A DNA stretch of 64,000 nucleotides from Nitrospirota bacterium (GTDB taxonomy: Bacteria > Nitrospirota > Nitrospiria > Nitrospirales > Nitrospiraceae). Below the pieces are notes generated by a model that did not search any database, was not told the DNA's origin, and saw nothing but the letters and a program-made list of their open reading frames with translations. The stretch spans positions 103,606 through 167,605 of the forward strand of contig JACRLR010000019.1 of NCBI GenBank assembly GCA_016219645.1, given 5' to 3'. Both the position numbers and the translations under genes were made by a program. Shown here one piece after another: positions 1 through 9,728 of this stretch; the first letter of the stretch is position 1, and every line of letters starts with the position of its first letter.

Positions 1-197
1 TTCGGGTCGTAGAGCTCGTAGGCTTCTTTGTCCGGAATCGCTCGAGCCACGACCGCAGTATGGGTGATTTTTTCACCCGCGGGCAATTCAAATGCCGCTT
101 GTGCCAGGGACGTCTCGAATGACATCTCTGTTGCGACCACGGCCGCACAGCAGAGAATAGCAAGACTGGCCTGTCCTATCTGCCCGATGATTCTCAC
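1..197 (-). CDS. Exported protein, N-terminal fragment (runs off window)
   Basis: Reading leftward from a GTG at 197 there is an open frame of 65 codons that continues past the window edge, so the C-terminus is missing. A Shine-Dalgarno-like GGAGAGGAGAACC lies just upstream of the GTG. The first ~35 residues are hydrophobic with Ala/Val/Cys and end in a SLAQAA-like signal peptidase site, so the product is probably exported. The visible mature part starts FELPAGEKITHTAVVARAIP. I do not recognise the family and propose no function. Confidence 0.55.
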   Translation of the reverse strand, partial: MRIIGQIGQASLAILCCAAVVATEMSFETSLAQAAFELPAGEKITHTAVVARAIPDKEAYELYDP

Positions 198-588
198 AAG
201 GGTTCTCCTCTCCAGCGGTAGTCGCTAGGGGTAGACCGTCTACTGACCTGCCCCGGACCCGTGAGCCGAATTCTCTGGTCTTTGGAAATCTGCCGACGCT
301 ACGGGAGAGGATACGGCCATCATATAGATAGCCCTATCCTTCAGGCGGATGACACAAAAGACGACTGCGGCTGGGGTAGCATGTAGCGGCTTCACGCCGG
401 CTCTTTTGTAAGACGCTCAGCCTCACACGCTGATGGAGTGATTCACACTTCTAACGGGTACGAAATCGATGGGGAGATTTTTGTGGCGCCAATACTAATG
501 ATGTGGGGGAGAGAATGCAACTGGTTCGTGAAGGGGAGAGTAACCTAGAAAAACTCTGGAAGGTATCTCTAGGCCGGATTCTGTACCG
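198..588. other. Intergenic spacer, no gene seen
   Basis: This 391-base stretch lies between the start of the leftmost gene and the 3' end of the Tat gene. I find no convincing reading frame, tRNA or strong terminator. It must hold the promoter of the leftward gene, but no clear -35/-10 pair stands out. Confidence 0.4.
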
Positions 589-888
589 CTAGGTCTGATT
601 GGCAGATCCTTTTGAATCAGCTTGTTGTTCTGCCGGCTTCGTTGCGGCAGTGATCTGCTCTTCTGCGTCTTTGATTGAAGCTTGAAAGTCTTGCTCGACC
701 GTCTTTATTTCCTGCTGGATCATATTGAGTTCCGGTTCTACCGACTTCCGCAAGTCTTCCGCCGTCTCCTTGACCCCCTTGACCGCTTTCCCGACCTGGC
801 GAACGACTTCAGGCAGCTGCTTGGGGCCGAACAGCAAGAATGCAATGACCAAGATAATGAGAATCTCGCCGACGCCCAATCCAAACAT
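589..888 (-). CDS. Twin-arginine translocase TatA/TatB family subunit
   Basis: A 99-residue protein with the TatA/B layout: a short N-terminal membrane helix (about residues 4-20, GVGEILIILVIAFLLFG), the FGPKQLPE hinge, then an amphipathic helix and a charged, Gln/Glu-rich tail. These proteins form the pore or receptor of the Tat pathway, which exports folded cofactor proteins. The fairly long acidic helix (about residues 45-80) resembles TatB, but the hinge suits TatA as well, so the subtype is left open. A second Tat gene lies 103 bases upstream on the same strand. No tatC is visible. A Tat substrate candidate occurs at 62.5-63.5 kb. Confidence 0.88.
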   Translation of the reverse strand: MFGLGVGEILIILVIAFLLFGPKQLPEVVRQVGKAVKGVKETAEDLRKSVEPELNMIQQEIKTVEQDFQASIKDAEEQITAATKPAEQQADSKGSANQT

Positions 889-956
889 GGCTCGTCATAC
901 GTAAATCATCAGGCATCATACGGAAAGCAAAGTAGGAAGCGTGTGATTCCTCTTGG

Positions 957-991
957 CGCTTCACGCCTGACGCCTCACGTTTCACGTCTCC
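957..991. repeat. 7-nt-period repeat between the two tat genes
   Basis: From 960 the sequence reads as four successive 7-mers: TTCACGC, CTGACGC, CTCACGT, TTCACGT. The array begins right after the stop codon of the upstream tat gene. It resembles the other 7-nt array at 18101. Function unknown. Confidence 0.5.
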
Positions 992-1261
992 TTACCCTTG
1001 CTTGACCTGCTTCCCTGATTGAACCGGCGCCGATGCCGGCGGGGCCGCCTGCGATTGTGCAATCTGCGAGGGCGGCGTTTCAGGCGCATCGGACGGAGGA
1101 GGCGTCACGTCGATGGCATCTTCCTCGTTGACGCTCTTCTTGAAGCCTTTAATGGCCTTCCCGAGCCCTTCGCCCAACTGCGGAATCTTGCCCGCGCCGA
1201 AAATGATCAAGACAATGACCAGAATCAGCGTCAATTCCATCCATCCAAACGATCCAAACAT
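992..1261 (-). CDS. tatA: Twin-arginine translocase subunit TatA
   Basis: An 89-residue TatA-type protein: N-terminal helix (about residues 7-22, [18 protein letters not shown]), the [20 protein letters not shown] hinge and amphipathic helix typical of TatA, then an unstructured tail rich in Pro, Ala and Gln. TatA multimers form the channel for folded, often cofactor-bearing, proteins. It is first of two tandem tat genes on the minus strand and the two are probably cotranscribed. The Pro/Ala/Gln tail is low complexity and likely free in the cytoplasm. Confidence 0.92.
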   Translation of the reverse strand: MFGSFGWMELTLILVIVLIIFGAGKIPQLGEGLGKAIKGFKKSVNEEDAIDVTPPPSDAPETPPSQIAQSQAAPPASAPVQSGKQVKQG

Positions 1262-1437
1262 TGATTACTCGCTTTCTCTTCTTAATCCCCCCCAAGTTCG
1301 TTTACTCCAGGGCTCTAAATCATGCGAACTGGCGGGGCCTTCCTCATGCGAGGAGAAGAATATGAAGGCTATAGGAGAACAGGAATTGAGTCAAGCCCCA
1401 ACTCGCTCCCCCAATAGAGGGATGAGAGACCTTTGGC

Positions 1438-1467
1438 TAACCCTTGCGTGTTACAGAGGGGGTTAGC
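1438..1467 (-). terminator. Possible weak stem-loop downstream of the propeller lipoprotein
   Basis: CTAACCC at 1438-1444 can pair with GGGTTAG at 1461-1467 around a 16-base loop. It lies after the stop of the leftward gene ending at 1546 and before tatA. No T-run follows, so a terminator role is only a guess. Confidence 0.25.
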
Positions 1468-1545
1468 GAATGAAGGGCATTCTCGCGTTTAAGTCAATGG
1501 TTGAGACAGAATTGGGCGAGTAGTCACTTGCGCTTGCCCTCAATC

Positions 1546-2598
1546 TCAGCTTGCTGACGAAGGTATGGCCTTGAGTGGCAACGGTGTCCAGCTTGCGCCT
1601 GCATCGGTCGAGCGGTACAGGCCGCTCCCGTTCGTTCCGGCATAGAGGATGCGTGAATCGCGCTGGTTCATCGCAAGGGCGCGAATATTCAAGGAAGCAA
1701 GTCCGTTATTGATCGGACTCCAAGATTGCCCACTATCGGAGCTCTTCCAGACCCCTCCAGGCCCTCCGATATACAGAGTTTGAGGCTGGGCTGGGTCGAG
1801 GAGGATCGCGCTGATGAACAGATCCGGGAGTGATTGTCCGATGCGCTCCCATTGTTCCCCGCGCGTCGCGGTGCGGAAAAGGCCCTTGGTTGTTCCGGCA
1901 TAGACGATGTCCGGGTTCACCACGTCGAAGACAATGGCATTGACCCCCAACGCCATAGCCCCCATCAGCTCCTGTTCAGAAATCAACCCATTGTTTATTT
2001 TCTTCCATCCCATCGCAGCACTGTCGGACCGATAGATTCCTCCCGTAGTTCCCGCATAGAGGACCCGGGGATCACGGGGATGAATGGCGATGGAGACCAC
2101 GATATGAACTTCTTTCATCCCCGCCATGCGCTCTTCCCATTCACGTCCGCCGTCTTTGGTGTAAAAGGCGCCGACGGTTGTGGCGGCATACATCTGGTCA
2201 TGATCTGTCGGGTGAAAGACGAACTGATTGATAAAGGAGACATGTTCTTTCAGTCCGACGTTGTGGGGAAGCCAATGTTGCCCGCCATCCGGACTCTTGT
2301 AGACGGCATCGGCCATTGTGCCGGCATAGATCGTCGCCGGGAACTGAGGATCGATCGCCAGGGTCGTCACTCGTCTGGCGCTGAAACTTGGGAACCGTTC
2401 CCACAGTCGGCCCCCGTCGCGCGACTTATAGACCGCATCGTTCGTGGCGACATAGAGAATCTCCGCGTTCGTCGGGTGCAGAGCGATGGAGACAATCGCC
2501 TCGCTCTCCTTCTGGCAGCCAGCGCCCGCCAGGCAGAAGAATAAGGCAAGGGCGCAGGCGAATAGCCGCTGGATCTGAATGGTTCGAAGCATCGTCAT
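1546..2598 (-). CDS. Exported Asp-box (BNR/sialidase-like) beta-propeller lipoprotein
   Basis: A ~350-residue lipoprotein: a hydrophobic leader ends in the lipobox LAGAGC near residue 28. The rest is a chain of repeats carrying Asp-box motifs (SRDGGRLW, SPDGGQHW, TKDGGREW, SSDSGQSW, STDAGASW), each preceded by a YAGT- or YVAT-like strand. This is the pattern of BNR/sortilin-like beta-propellers, which serve as binding or scaffold domains; sialidase catalytic residues are not evident. Starts at 2598 and 2592 are both possible and neither has a clear ribosome site. The gene stands alone between spacers, so its partner is unknown. Confidence 0.75.
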   Translation of the reverse strand: MTMLRTIQIQRLFACALALFFCLAGAGCQKESEAIVSIALHPTNAEILYVATNDAVYKSRDGGRLWERFPSFSARRVTTLAIDPQFPATIYAGTMADAVYKSPDGGQHWLPHNVGLKEHVSFINQFVFHPTDHDQMYAATTVGAFYTKDGGREWEERMAGMKEVHIVVSIAIHPRDPRVLYAGTTGGIYRSDSAAMGWKKINNGLISEQELMGAMALGVNAIVFDVVNPDIVYAGTTKGLFRTATRGEQWERIGQSLPDLFISAILLDPAQPQTLYIGGPGGVWKSSDSGQSWSPINNGLASLNIRALAMNQRDSRILYAGTNGSGLYRSTDAGASWTPLPLKAIPSSAS

Positions 2599-2711
2599 GA
2601 TGGACAACTTGTGCAGGGGAAATAGGCGAGAAACCTAATCACAGCGGTTGGAGGGGAGTCAAGATAGATGGAGGTAACCGGTGAGAGAAACCCGTAACTT
2701 TTAGCGCCAGC

Positions 2712-3944
2712 TTAGCGTGGGCAACTAGAATTAAGCTTCAAATCCGTCCGTTCCCAGAACTTGTAGCCCAGGGCTGTTTCGAGCGCTTTCAGCCGTTCTT
2801 CTGAGTATGGATGGTCTGCCGTCAATTTTTCGATAGGATTATCGGCTTCGTTGCGAGCGCTATCGCCAAGTATCCGCCGCTCTTCGAGTTCGTTCTTGAG
2901 TCTGGTAAAAAAATTGTCGTGCGATAACCCTTCTTTGATACCGATCGGAGATGCCCCAGCGGCAAGGGCCATCTGGGCTCCGAGTAGATCAGCCTGCAAT
3001 TCCTGTTCACGAGCGAACTGTGCCAGCTGCGCCTTTAGTTCGACCTCCCGATGCAGCTCCTCTCTTGGCGTGAGGGGCTGGCCCGTTTGGTATTTTTGAT
3101 AGATGCGGTCACGCACGTCCGTGAGACGATCCCCCTCTACAGGGTCGAGACGAACAGAGTTCAGCTTATTTTCCAACGCTTCCCGCACGATGAGCTTGTT
3201 GTAATGATTGAGCTGAATATGGGCAAGCTCATGTCCGGCGATGAACAGAAGCTCATCTTCCGAAGGTGCGCGATCGAGATAGCTTTGGTCGAAGTAAATG
3301 GTTGAAGCAGTGGCTGCCGCGCCCATCCCGCTCGGCTTTGCCAAAATGCGAACATCGACTGGCACGGAAGCTTGATCCGATGATCCCTGAACGCGTTGAA
3401 CTATAGCTTTAAGCCGTTGTTCGATCAGCGGATTCCTGACGAACCCGTGCTTGGCTTCAGCGACCTCGTCCCAGCTTTGGCCATGTCGATTCGCGAAATG
3501 GGCCAGCCGATCCCAAGCCTTGCGAACCAATTTATCCAAGGGGGCTCGTTCCTTCACGCCCAGCTCTGGAAGAAGATAGGTGATGGCCCGTGTCGTGAGA
3601 TTGAGTTGGGCGTCTGCCAGGCGGACTCTCTCTTCCACCTTGGCGAGCGCATCCCGAGAGATAATCAACGCCCGATCGGCCTTTTCGTGCGCGGCATAAT
3701 GAACGGGCCGGTCGCTGAGCGAGCGAATGAACGTTTCGATATCAGAAATCTTGTCTTGGGCATGGCGCTTCTCGGCCAACGCCGCATCTTTCTCCGCCTG
3801 CTGGCAGGACAACAGCCGCTCGATCTTGGCGCGAGCGGCGATCCGGGGATCGGCCTGGTCGGCCGCAAAGGAGGCGGCTGCGGGCAGCATTAGGTGACAC
3901 AGAATCACGACGGAACATGCAATGGGAGAGGCGCGCCTTTGCAC
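2712..3944 (-). CDS. M48-family zinc metalloprotease, exported
   Basis: A 410-residue protein with a signal peptide (about residues 1-28, ending AAASFAAD) and a HELAH zinc motif at about residue 236. Further on lies EQELQADLLGAQMA, which matches the E-x-x-A-D third zinc-ligand region of M48 peptidases. The segment before the protease domain (about 40-130) looks helical and coiled. Start is a GTG with AGAAGGA upstream. The gene begins 5 bases after the coiled-coil protein gene, so the two are probably cotranscribed with the TPR lipoproteins. Family knowledge points to envelope protein quality control (BepA/LoiP type); the substrate is unknown. Confidence 0.82.
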   Translation of the reverse strand: MQRRASPIACSVVILCHLMLPAAASFAADQADPRIAARAKIERLLSCQQAEKDAALAEKRHAQDKISDIETFIRSLSDRPVHYAAHEKADRALIISRDALAKVEERVRLADAQLNLTTRAITYLLPELGVKERAPLDKLVRKAWDRLAHFANRHGQSWDEVAEAKHGFVRNPLIEQRLKAIVQRVQGSSDQASVPVDVRILAKPSGMGAAATASTIYFDQSYLDRAPSEDELLFIAGHELAHIQLNHYNKLIVREALENKLNSVRLDPVEGDRLTDVRDRIYQKYQTGQPLTPREELHREVELKAQLAQFAREQELQADLLGAQMALAAGASPIGIKEGLSHDNFFTRLKNELEERRILGDSARNEADNPIEKLTADHPYSEERLKALETALGYKFWERTDLKLNSSCPR

Positions 3945-3949
3945 GGCGG

Positions 3950-4972
3950 CTATTCCTTCTCTGCCTTCATCGCCTGCTGTTTCTGCTTCTCGGCTTCTTT
4001 CAGTGCCGTCTTGGCCTCCTCGGCGTTCCTCTTGGCGTCCGCGAGATCTTTCGTCGCGTCTTCATCCAGCTTGATCGCCTCGTTGAGGAGCTTCTCTGCC
4101 TGGGCGAGTTTGTCGTCCTCGATCTTCTTCTCTTCCGGCCGGCTCGGAGGAATTGTGGCCACGTGCATGCGTTGTTCCTGGAGCTTCTTCTCGGCCTCGC
4201 GGCGAAGCTGCTCAATCATCCGCTGCTCGGCCTCGACTTGTTTCAGCCGCGCTTCAGCCCTGTTCTTACGCTCAACGGCCGCAAGATAGCCGTCCCAGGC
4301 CTTTTCCGTCCTCTGTGCCAGGCCAGGATCGACTGCCCGACCTTCGACGGTCTTCGGTTCAGCGAGATCTGGAGCGTCAGCACTTACAGGGACGTCTTGC
4401 AGGATGCTTGACGGATGTGAAGGCCGGCTAAATAGATCGCTTCCGGATTTGAGTTTCAGCTCCTGTGTCTCCATCCGTTTGAATCCGAGATCCGTTCGCC
4501 CCAAGGAGTTTTTGAGATTGGACATGAGCACTTGGTGTCTGCGTTCCCTTTCTTCCTGTTCACGCCTTCTCAATTCTTCGAGCCTAATCCTTTCTTGGTC
4601 CATTTCCCAAGCCCGCTGCATCCGGTTCATCTCAGCTTGTCGTGCATTGGCTTCCATGCTCTCCCGGATCGCATTTCCCAGCGCGGAGCCAAAAGCCCCG
4701 GCCAACCCGAGCGCGGCCTGCTCGCGAGAAGAATACCCTCCACCACCGAACGATCCTCCAGCACTACTTCCAGGAATACAGCCGAGCCCCCCTTGATTAG
4801 TGATCGTTCCACCTTGCTGTGCGCACCATCTTGCATACTCGTTAGCCTGAGCCCCTTCGCCGATGGCAAATACCACGGCTGTAGAAATTCCATGCCAGCT
4901 GACAAGAATCAGACTTGCCACTGTGAGCATTGGTCCAGTATGCCCAGATCTATTCATGGTGTTTCCCCTCAT
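3950..4972 (-). CDS. Exported coiled-coil protein of unknown function
   Basis: I choose the ATG at 4972 because it overlaps the stop codon of the preceding gene (TAATG) and is preceded by GAAGGTG. The 340-residue product has an N-terminal hydrophobic segment (about residues 13-40), a Gly/Ser stretch with two Cys, then two long charged coiled coils (about 95-155 and 220-330) rich in Glu, Lys, Gln and Ala. I do not recognise a family. Its position between the TPR lipoproteins and the M48 protease suggests an envelope role; the coiled coil could bridge these partners, but that is inference. Confidence 0.6.
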   Translation of the reverse strand: MRGNTMNRSGHTGPMLTVASLILVSWHGISTAVVFAIGEGAQANEYARWCAQQGGTITNQGGLGCIPGSSAGGSFGGGGYSSREQAALGLAGAFGSALGNAIRESMEANARQAEMNRMQRAWEMDQERIRLEELRRREQEERERRHQVLMSNLKNSLGRTDLGFKRMETQELKLKSGSDLFSRPSHPSSILQDVPVSADAPDLAEPKTVEGRAVDPGLAQRTEKAWDGYLAAVERKNRAEARLKQVEAEQRMIEQLRREAEKKLQEQRMHVATIPPSRPEEKKIEDDKLAQAEKLLNEAIKLDEDATKDLADAKRNAEEAKTALKEAEKQKQQAMKAEKE

Positions 4973-5988
4973 TATTTCACCTTCAATTCCCACTCATAGA
5001 TTTTGTCCTGTGCAGCGCGGGCGTCGGGACTGTCCGGGACGAGGACGATAAACCGCTTCATGCTTTCGATTGCGCTGGCATAGCGGTTCTCCTCGGCCAA
5101 GACCAGCGAACGGTTAAAGTGCGCTTCTGCCCACCAAGGCGCCACGGCAATCGCAGCATCGTATTTGGCGATGGCTTCTTCGTATCGTTTATCCTGGACC
5201 AGCGATTCCGCCTGTAGAACGAATCGACGTGCGGTTTCAGGGAGGCTTACTGACTTCGGCGAGGAACGGACGAGTCGACCCAAAGCCTCCAGAACCATCT
5301 CCATCTGCCCAGGTCCAGGAGCAGTCCGGTAGGCTTCGGCATAGAGGGTTAGAGCGGTGGGCCAGTCACCCATCGTTTCCTTAGTTTTGATCTGCTGTAG
5401 CAACTTGGCGTATACTTCATTCCTTCTGCGGTGACCAAATTCCGCAGCAGGCGTCACACATTTATCCACAGCTGAGTCAATGGCCTGGAAGACACGCCAT
5501 CCGGTTCCTTCGGAAGATCCCTGCCAGAGAATGATGCCTGACTTTAGCTCTGAGAGACGGCAGTCGAGGATGACGACAGCTTCAAGCGTATTCCTGTCCC
5601 GTCTTGCCACATGAAACTGCCGAATGGAGGCTGACATTAGGAGAGGCTCTTCCGGTCCACCCGTGGTCGTACCATTGGACCGAAAGATAGGGTGGAGTCC
5701 AGCATCCATCAAATGAGTTGAAAATGCGGATCGAATCAAATCTGTGCGCGACAGGTCGGCAGTCAGACCAGGTCCGAGATAGGTGGGATCCCGTTGGTAT
5801 TCAGGGGCAGCTGTTGTCTCTTCCACCTGCTCAACGATTACCATCGCTTTGCCGATTGGGTTAGGGGTGGGACGCTCGTAATACCCTTTCAGTGGCATGA
5901 CTAAAGGCGCTTTGGCGCAGCCAGTGGTCATGAGTAGGACAGCTCCGACGCATGCTACGACGGGTGGGGCATATTTCGTTAATATCAT
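4972..5988 (-). CDS. TPR-containing lipoprotein, paralogue 3 of a tandem trio
   Basis: A 338-residue protein. The leader ends in the lipobox-like MTTGC near residue 24, so it is probably a lipoprotein. The middle (about 45-200) has a conserved block starting with EYQRDPTYLGPG; the last ~100 residues form TPR-like helices with APWWAEAHFNRSLVLAEENR and end YEWELKVK. Two further copies of this architecture lie directly upstream on the same strand. The stop codon overlaps the start of the next gene, which supports translational coupling. The overall family has no name I recognise; TPRs suggest protein-protein contacts. Confidence 0.7.
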   Translation of the reverse strand: MILTKYAPPVVACVGAVLLMTTGCAKAPLVMPLKGYYERPTPNPIGKAMVIVEQVEETTAAPEYQRDPTYLGPGLTADLSRTDLIRSAFSTHLMDAGLHPIFRSNGTTTGGPEEPLLMSASIRQFHVARRDRNTLEAVVILDCRLSELKSGIILWQGSSEGTGWRVFQAIDSAVDKCVTPAAEFGHRRRNEVYAKLLQQIKTKETMGDWPTALTLYAEAYRTAPGPGQMEMVLEALGRLVRSSPKSVSLPETARRFVLQAESLVQDKRYEEAIAKYDAAIAVAPWWAEAHFNRSLVLAEENRYASAIESMKRFIVLVPDSPDARAAQDKIYEWELKVK

Positions 5989-6035
5989 TGTCCGTTTCAG
6001 TGACCAGAGCCACTGTCTCGTTTCTTCTCAGACAT

Positions 6036-7385
6036 CTACTTCTTGAGAGATCCCGTTGTCGCTCCGAAGACGCTTCTCGATTGACCCACCGATTCTCCAA
6101 GCGTATTCAAAGCGTCACCGGTTTGCCGCATAGTCTCCTCTGTGGATCCTGGCACTTGCGACCGCTGGTCTGAGCCCACAGTGCCATGGCTATTGGTTTC
6201 TAGCTCCCACTCATAGAGCTTGTCCTGGGCCGCCCGGGCATCGGCGCTATCTGGCGTCAGGAGGACAAAATGCTTCATTCCAGCTATCGCTTCGTGGAAG
6301 CGATTCTGGTTGGCGAGCACCAAGGCTCGATTGAAATGGCCCTCGGCCCACCAGGGTGCAATCTCCAAGGCTTTCTTGTAGAGAGCCACGGCTTCTTCAT
6401 ACCGTTTCCTCTCTACGAGACTCGTCGCTTGTACGCCGAACTTGCGCGCTTCCTCCGGCAGGGCTGGCTTGCTCGGCATCTTCCGCAATACCCGTGCGAT
6501 GCCTGCGAGTGTGGATGAAGTCTGTTCCAGGCCCATTGCAGAACGGTAGGCTTGCATGTAGAGCAAAAGCGTTCCCTGAAGATCACCGGATGTCTCTCGT
6601 TCCTGTACTTTCGCCAGCATGCGGGTCTGCGCCTCTCCTTGCAGTTTGGCGCTGAGCTGCCGGATTCCAGATTTAGCAATCAGATTCCCCACGGCATCCT
6701 CAATGGCGTCACGCACGACAGTGCTACGCTCTTGGTTCCACCTCACGTTCTGAGCGATTTCCACATCACTATACTCATGCATCGCCAATTCGGCCTTTCC
6801 TTCAATAGTTCCCTGCCACAATGGTGTGGCTTGGCCTGGCTGGAATAGCTGGCAATCCATCACCACATTCGCCTTAATTTTGTCCAAGTGGCCAGCATTG
6901 GCGATCAACACAATAATTAAGGACAGATCGTTTGTGACCGCAAACGAACGGAGCTTCGCGTGAAGTACCAAATGCCCTTCCGGCAGCGAACGAACCTGAT
7001 CCAGGCCTGTTTCGGTGCGAGCCATTGCCGACAGGCCCATTTTACTCAGGCCAGCCGTCACCCCATCTTGGATGACCTCCGCCCGGTGTCGATCGGCCCG
7101 ATACTGATTGGTATCGTGACGGAGTGGCACTAGCATCAAAAATCCCCAATGCGAGACATCTTGTCCCAGCGACTTTGGATCCTTTTGCTGTTCAAGATTC
7201 GTAACGGCATCTTCCACACGCAGCACCGACACCACCGGGGTCTTTTGTTCTTGTTGACCGGGAGCCTGCCACAGATTCGCTGTTGGCATCATTACTTGAC
7301 GAGTGCAGCCGGTCATGGCAACGAAGGCGCAAACCACTACTATCAACGATTTCCAGCGCCTATCCCGGCTGTAACTCCTACTCAT
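6036..7385 (-). CDS. TPR-containing lipoprotein, paralogue 2 of a tandem trio
   Basis: ATG at 7385 is chosen because AAGAGGTCACCTCA sits upstream. The 449-residue product has a basic N-terminus, a hydrophobic helix and the lipobox VAMTGC near residue 27. Shared blocks with its neighbours include LRVEDAVTNLEQQKDPKSLG, a central 'DAVGNLIAKSG' helix, and the C-terminal TPR unit (APWWAEGHFNRALVLANQNR, then PDSADARAAQDKLYEWELE). It has a ~45-residue Gln/Thr/Ser-rich tail absent from the other two copies. Probably an outer-membrane or inner-membrane lipoprotein; function unknown. Confidence 0.7.
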   Translation of the reverse strand: MSRSYSRDRRWKSLIVVVCAFVAMTGCTRQVMMPTANLWQAPGQQEQKTPVVSVLRVEDAVTNLEQQKDPKSLGQDVSHWGFLMLVPLRHDTNQYRADRHRAEVIQDGVTAGLSKMGLSAMARTETGLDQVRSLPEGHLVLHAKLRSFAVTNDLSLIIVLIANAGHLDKIKANVVMDCQLFQPGQATPLWQGTIEGKAELAMHEYSDVEIAQNVRWNQERSTVVRDAIEDAVGNLIAKSGIRQLSAKLQGEAQTRMLAKVQERETSGDLQGTLLLYMQAYRSAMGLEQTSSTLAGIARVLRKMPSKPALPEEARKFGVQATSLVERKRYEEAVALYKKALEIAPWWAEGHFNRALVLANQNRFHEAIAGMKHFVLLTPDSADARAAQDKLYEWELETNSHGTVGSDQRSQVPGSTEETMRQTGDALNTLGESVGQSRSVFGATTGSLKK

Positions 7386-7446
7386 TGAGGTGACCTCTTG
7401 CATGGTTTGACCCTTCCTCCCGGCTCGTGGCGTTGTTTTCCCTCTA

Positions 7447-8616
7447 TTATTTCTTTTCTAACTCCCACTCATAGATCTTATCTTGCGCCGCGCGGGCATC
7501 GGGTGAATGAGAGGCAAGCACGAGAAAGAGTCTCATGCTCGCAACCGCATCGTGGTAGCGATTTTGACTGGCCGCCACCAACGCACGATTGAAATGGCCC
7601 TCCGCCCACCATGGCGCGAGTTCCAAGGCTTGGTCGTAGAGCGCAAGCGCTTCGTCGTACCGCTTCTTTTCGACAAAGCTCGTGGCTTGTACCCCATACC
7701 TTCGTGCTTCTTCCGGGAGCGCAGCCTTATCGGACTGGGCGCGGGTCAATCGAGCAATAGCGTTGATGACCGGCAACGACCGATCTTCTGTATCGGCCAA
7801 ACCGTATGCCTTGGCATAGAGCTGCAAAGCCTGCGGTAACATCCCGACGGTTTCCGCCTCCTGGCTTGCCTTGACCGCCTTTGCGTAGGCCTCCCTGCGG
7901 AGCAGCGCGCTGATTGAGTGGAGGCCGGACTTCGTCATGAATTCCTGGACAGCTGAGTCGAGGGCTTTACGGACGACCCAGGGTTTATGCAGTTTCCAGT
8001 CGATTTTCATTGCGTCGGTGATCTCGCCCTCGTCCGCTTTTCCTTCAGCGATGCCTTGCCACAGAGGCATGGGATTACCGGGTTGATGCACTTGACATTC
8101 GAGTGCAACTCTGGTCTCCAATTTCCCATACCCGCCCACGGTGTCCAGGATCAGCGTGATGAAGGAGACCGAGTTACTGACCTCTATCGAACGAATCTTG
8201 GCTGACACCACCAGATGACCTTCAGGGAGATGAGTCAATTGGTCGAGCCTTCGGTCTGGTTGATAGGCCATAGTCAATCCAGCCTCGCTCAGTTTGGTGG
8301 TGAAGGCATCCCGAACGATATCGGTTCGCTGATTGTCGCTGAGGTACTCATTCCATGTCCAAGCGATGGGGATTGGCCCAATCAAGAAAAATCCGCTCGT
8401 GCCATCTCCGAGATAATGTGGATCTTTTTGATATTCTGAAGCTTGGGTCGTATCTTCGACGCGCAGTAACGTTACCGCTGGTTTTTTCACTGCCAATGAA
8501 TCAGAAGCTCGATGCATATCGTTCATAGTGATCACGACTTGGCTGGTGCATCCAACTCCTAACATGCCCCATAGCCCCAGGATTGCGGCCAGTACCCAGT
8601 GTCCATTGGTTTTCAT
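7447..8616 (-). CDS. TPR-containing lipoprotein, paralogue 1 of a tandem trio
   Basis: The ATG at 8616 is preferred over an upstream in-frame ATG at 8799 because GAGGGAGGACGG precedes it and it yields a normal signal peptide with the lipobox LGVGC near residue 20. The 389-residue protein shows the same blocks as its two downstream relatives: LRVEDTTQASEYQKDPHYLG, a middle domain, and a C-terminal TPR pair with APWWAEGHFNRALVAASQNR and the ending YEWELEKK. It is first in a five-gene minus-strand block. Nothing indicates a substrate. Confidence 0.72.
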   Translation of the reverse strand: MKTNGHWVLAAILGLWGMLGVGCTSQVVITMNDMHRASDSLAVKKPAVTLLRVEDTTQASEYQKDPHYLGDGTSGFFLIGPIPIAWTWNEYLSDNQRTDIVRDAFTTKLSEAGLTMAYQPDRRLDQLTHLPEGHLVVSAKIRSIEVSNSVSFITLILDTVGGYGKLETRVALECQVHQPGNPMPLWQGIAEGKADEGEITDAMKIDWKLHKPWVVRKALDSAVQEFMTKSGLHSISALLRREAYAKAVKASQEAETVGMLPQALQLYAKAYGLADTEDRSLPVINAIARLTRAQSDKAALPEEARRYGVQATSFVEKKRYDEALALYDQALELAPWWAEGHFNRALVAASQNRYHDAVASMRLFLVLASHSPDARAAQDKIYEWELEKK

Positions 8617-9206
8617 TTCCGTCCTCCCTCTTGAAACGACTAGAGTCAGAACATTGTGCCTTCGCGGCATCATCACACGTAATGGAACTTTGCAGCGAAT
8701 CCTCTGAAAACTATAGCAGGCTTCGTCAAATCTGTTTGGAGAACCAACGGGGCATTCCACATTTCTCGGCGCGGGGGTGGGGCTCAGAGCGGACATCACC
8801 GGAGGAGCGGGGACCCGTCGAGGCGCGGCGCGGAAGGAAAGCTGGAACTGATGGAAGGCACGCGACTGCCTAGTCGCGCCTGATGGAATTCCAGAAGGAT
8901 TCCGCCGGGACGCGCCCGAAGGGGTCGCTCCGGGAGGTGCGGGAGCGGTTGAGCCCCACCCCCGCCCGGCGGTATTTCCCCCTGCGCCTCAAGTCTTGCG
9001 GTACGACATTCTGCCAGGTCAAGAAGATCGCAGTGCGGCACTTGGGGGCTGGGGACTGCGAGGTCGCGTTCGCGATGCAAAGGAAGGGTTGACTCCCTCA
9101 GTGAAGCCTATAGAATCCACCGCGAGTTGGTGCATCCATACAACCTAAACAGGTGGCTGTATTATTGTGAGACTTGACCCGGTTCGTGCCAGGCTATGAT
9201 GGCTAC
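8617..9206. other. Gene-free spacer holding a long imperfect hairpin
   Basis: About 590 bases with no gene I can support. The upstream region of the lipoprotein block occupies the left end. The ~200-base hairpin at 8771-8970 is described separately. Right of it lies GC-rich sequence with further local pairing up to about 9085. Confidence 0.5.
8771..8970. repeat. ~200-base imperfect hairpin with perfect central stem-loop
   Basis: The outer arms share GGGGGTGGGGCTCA (8773 onward) and its complement near 8951-8965. Inner segments also match: GGAGCG, GGCGCG and CTGGAA (8842-8847) against TTCCAG (8889-8894). The centre is a perfect 7-bp stem, CGCGACT (8861-8867) with AGTCGCG (8872-8878), around the loop GCCT. 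This may be a structured RNA, a non-autonomous mobile hairpin or a recombination site. It does not match the other repeat families in this window. Confidence 0.55.

Positions 9207-9728
<522 letters not shown>

Noticed and set aside
1834..2544. 236-codon frame opposite the propeller lipoprotein
   Set aside because: It is the antisense shadow of a well-supported gene and has no recognisable domain.
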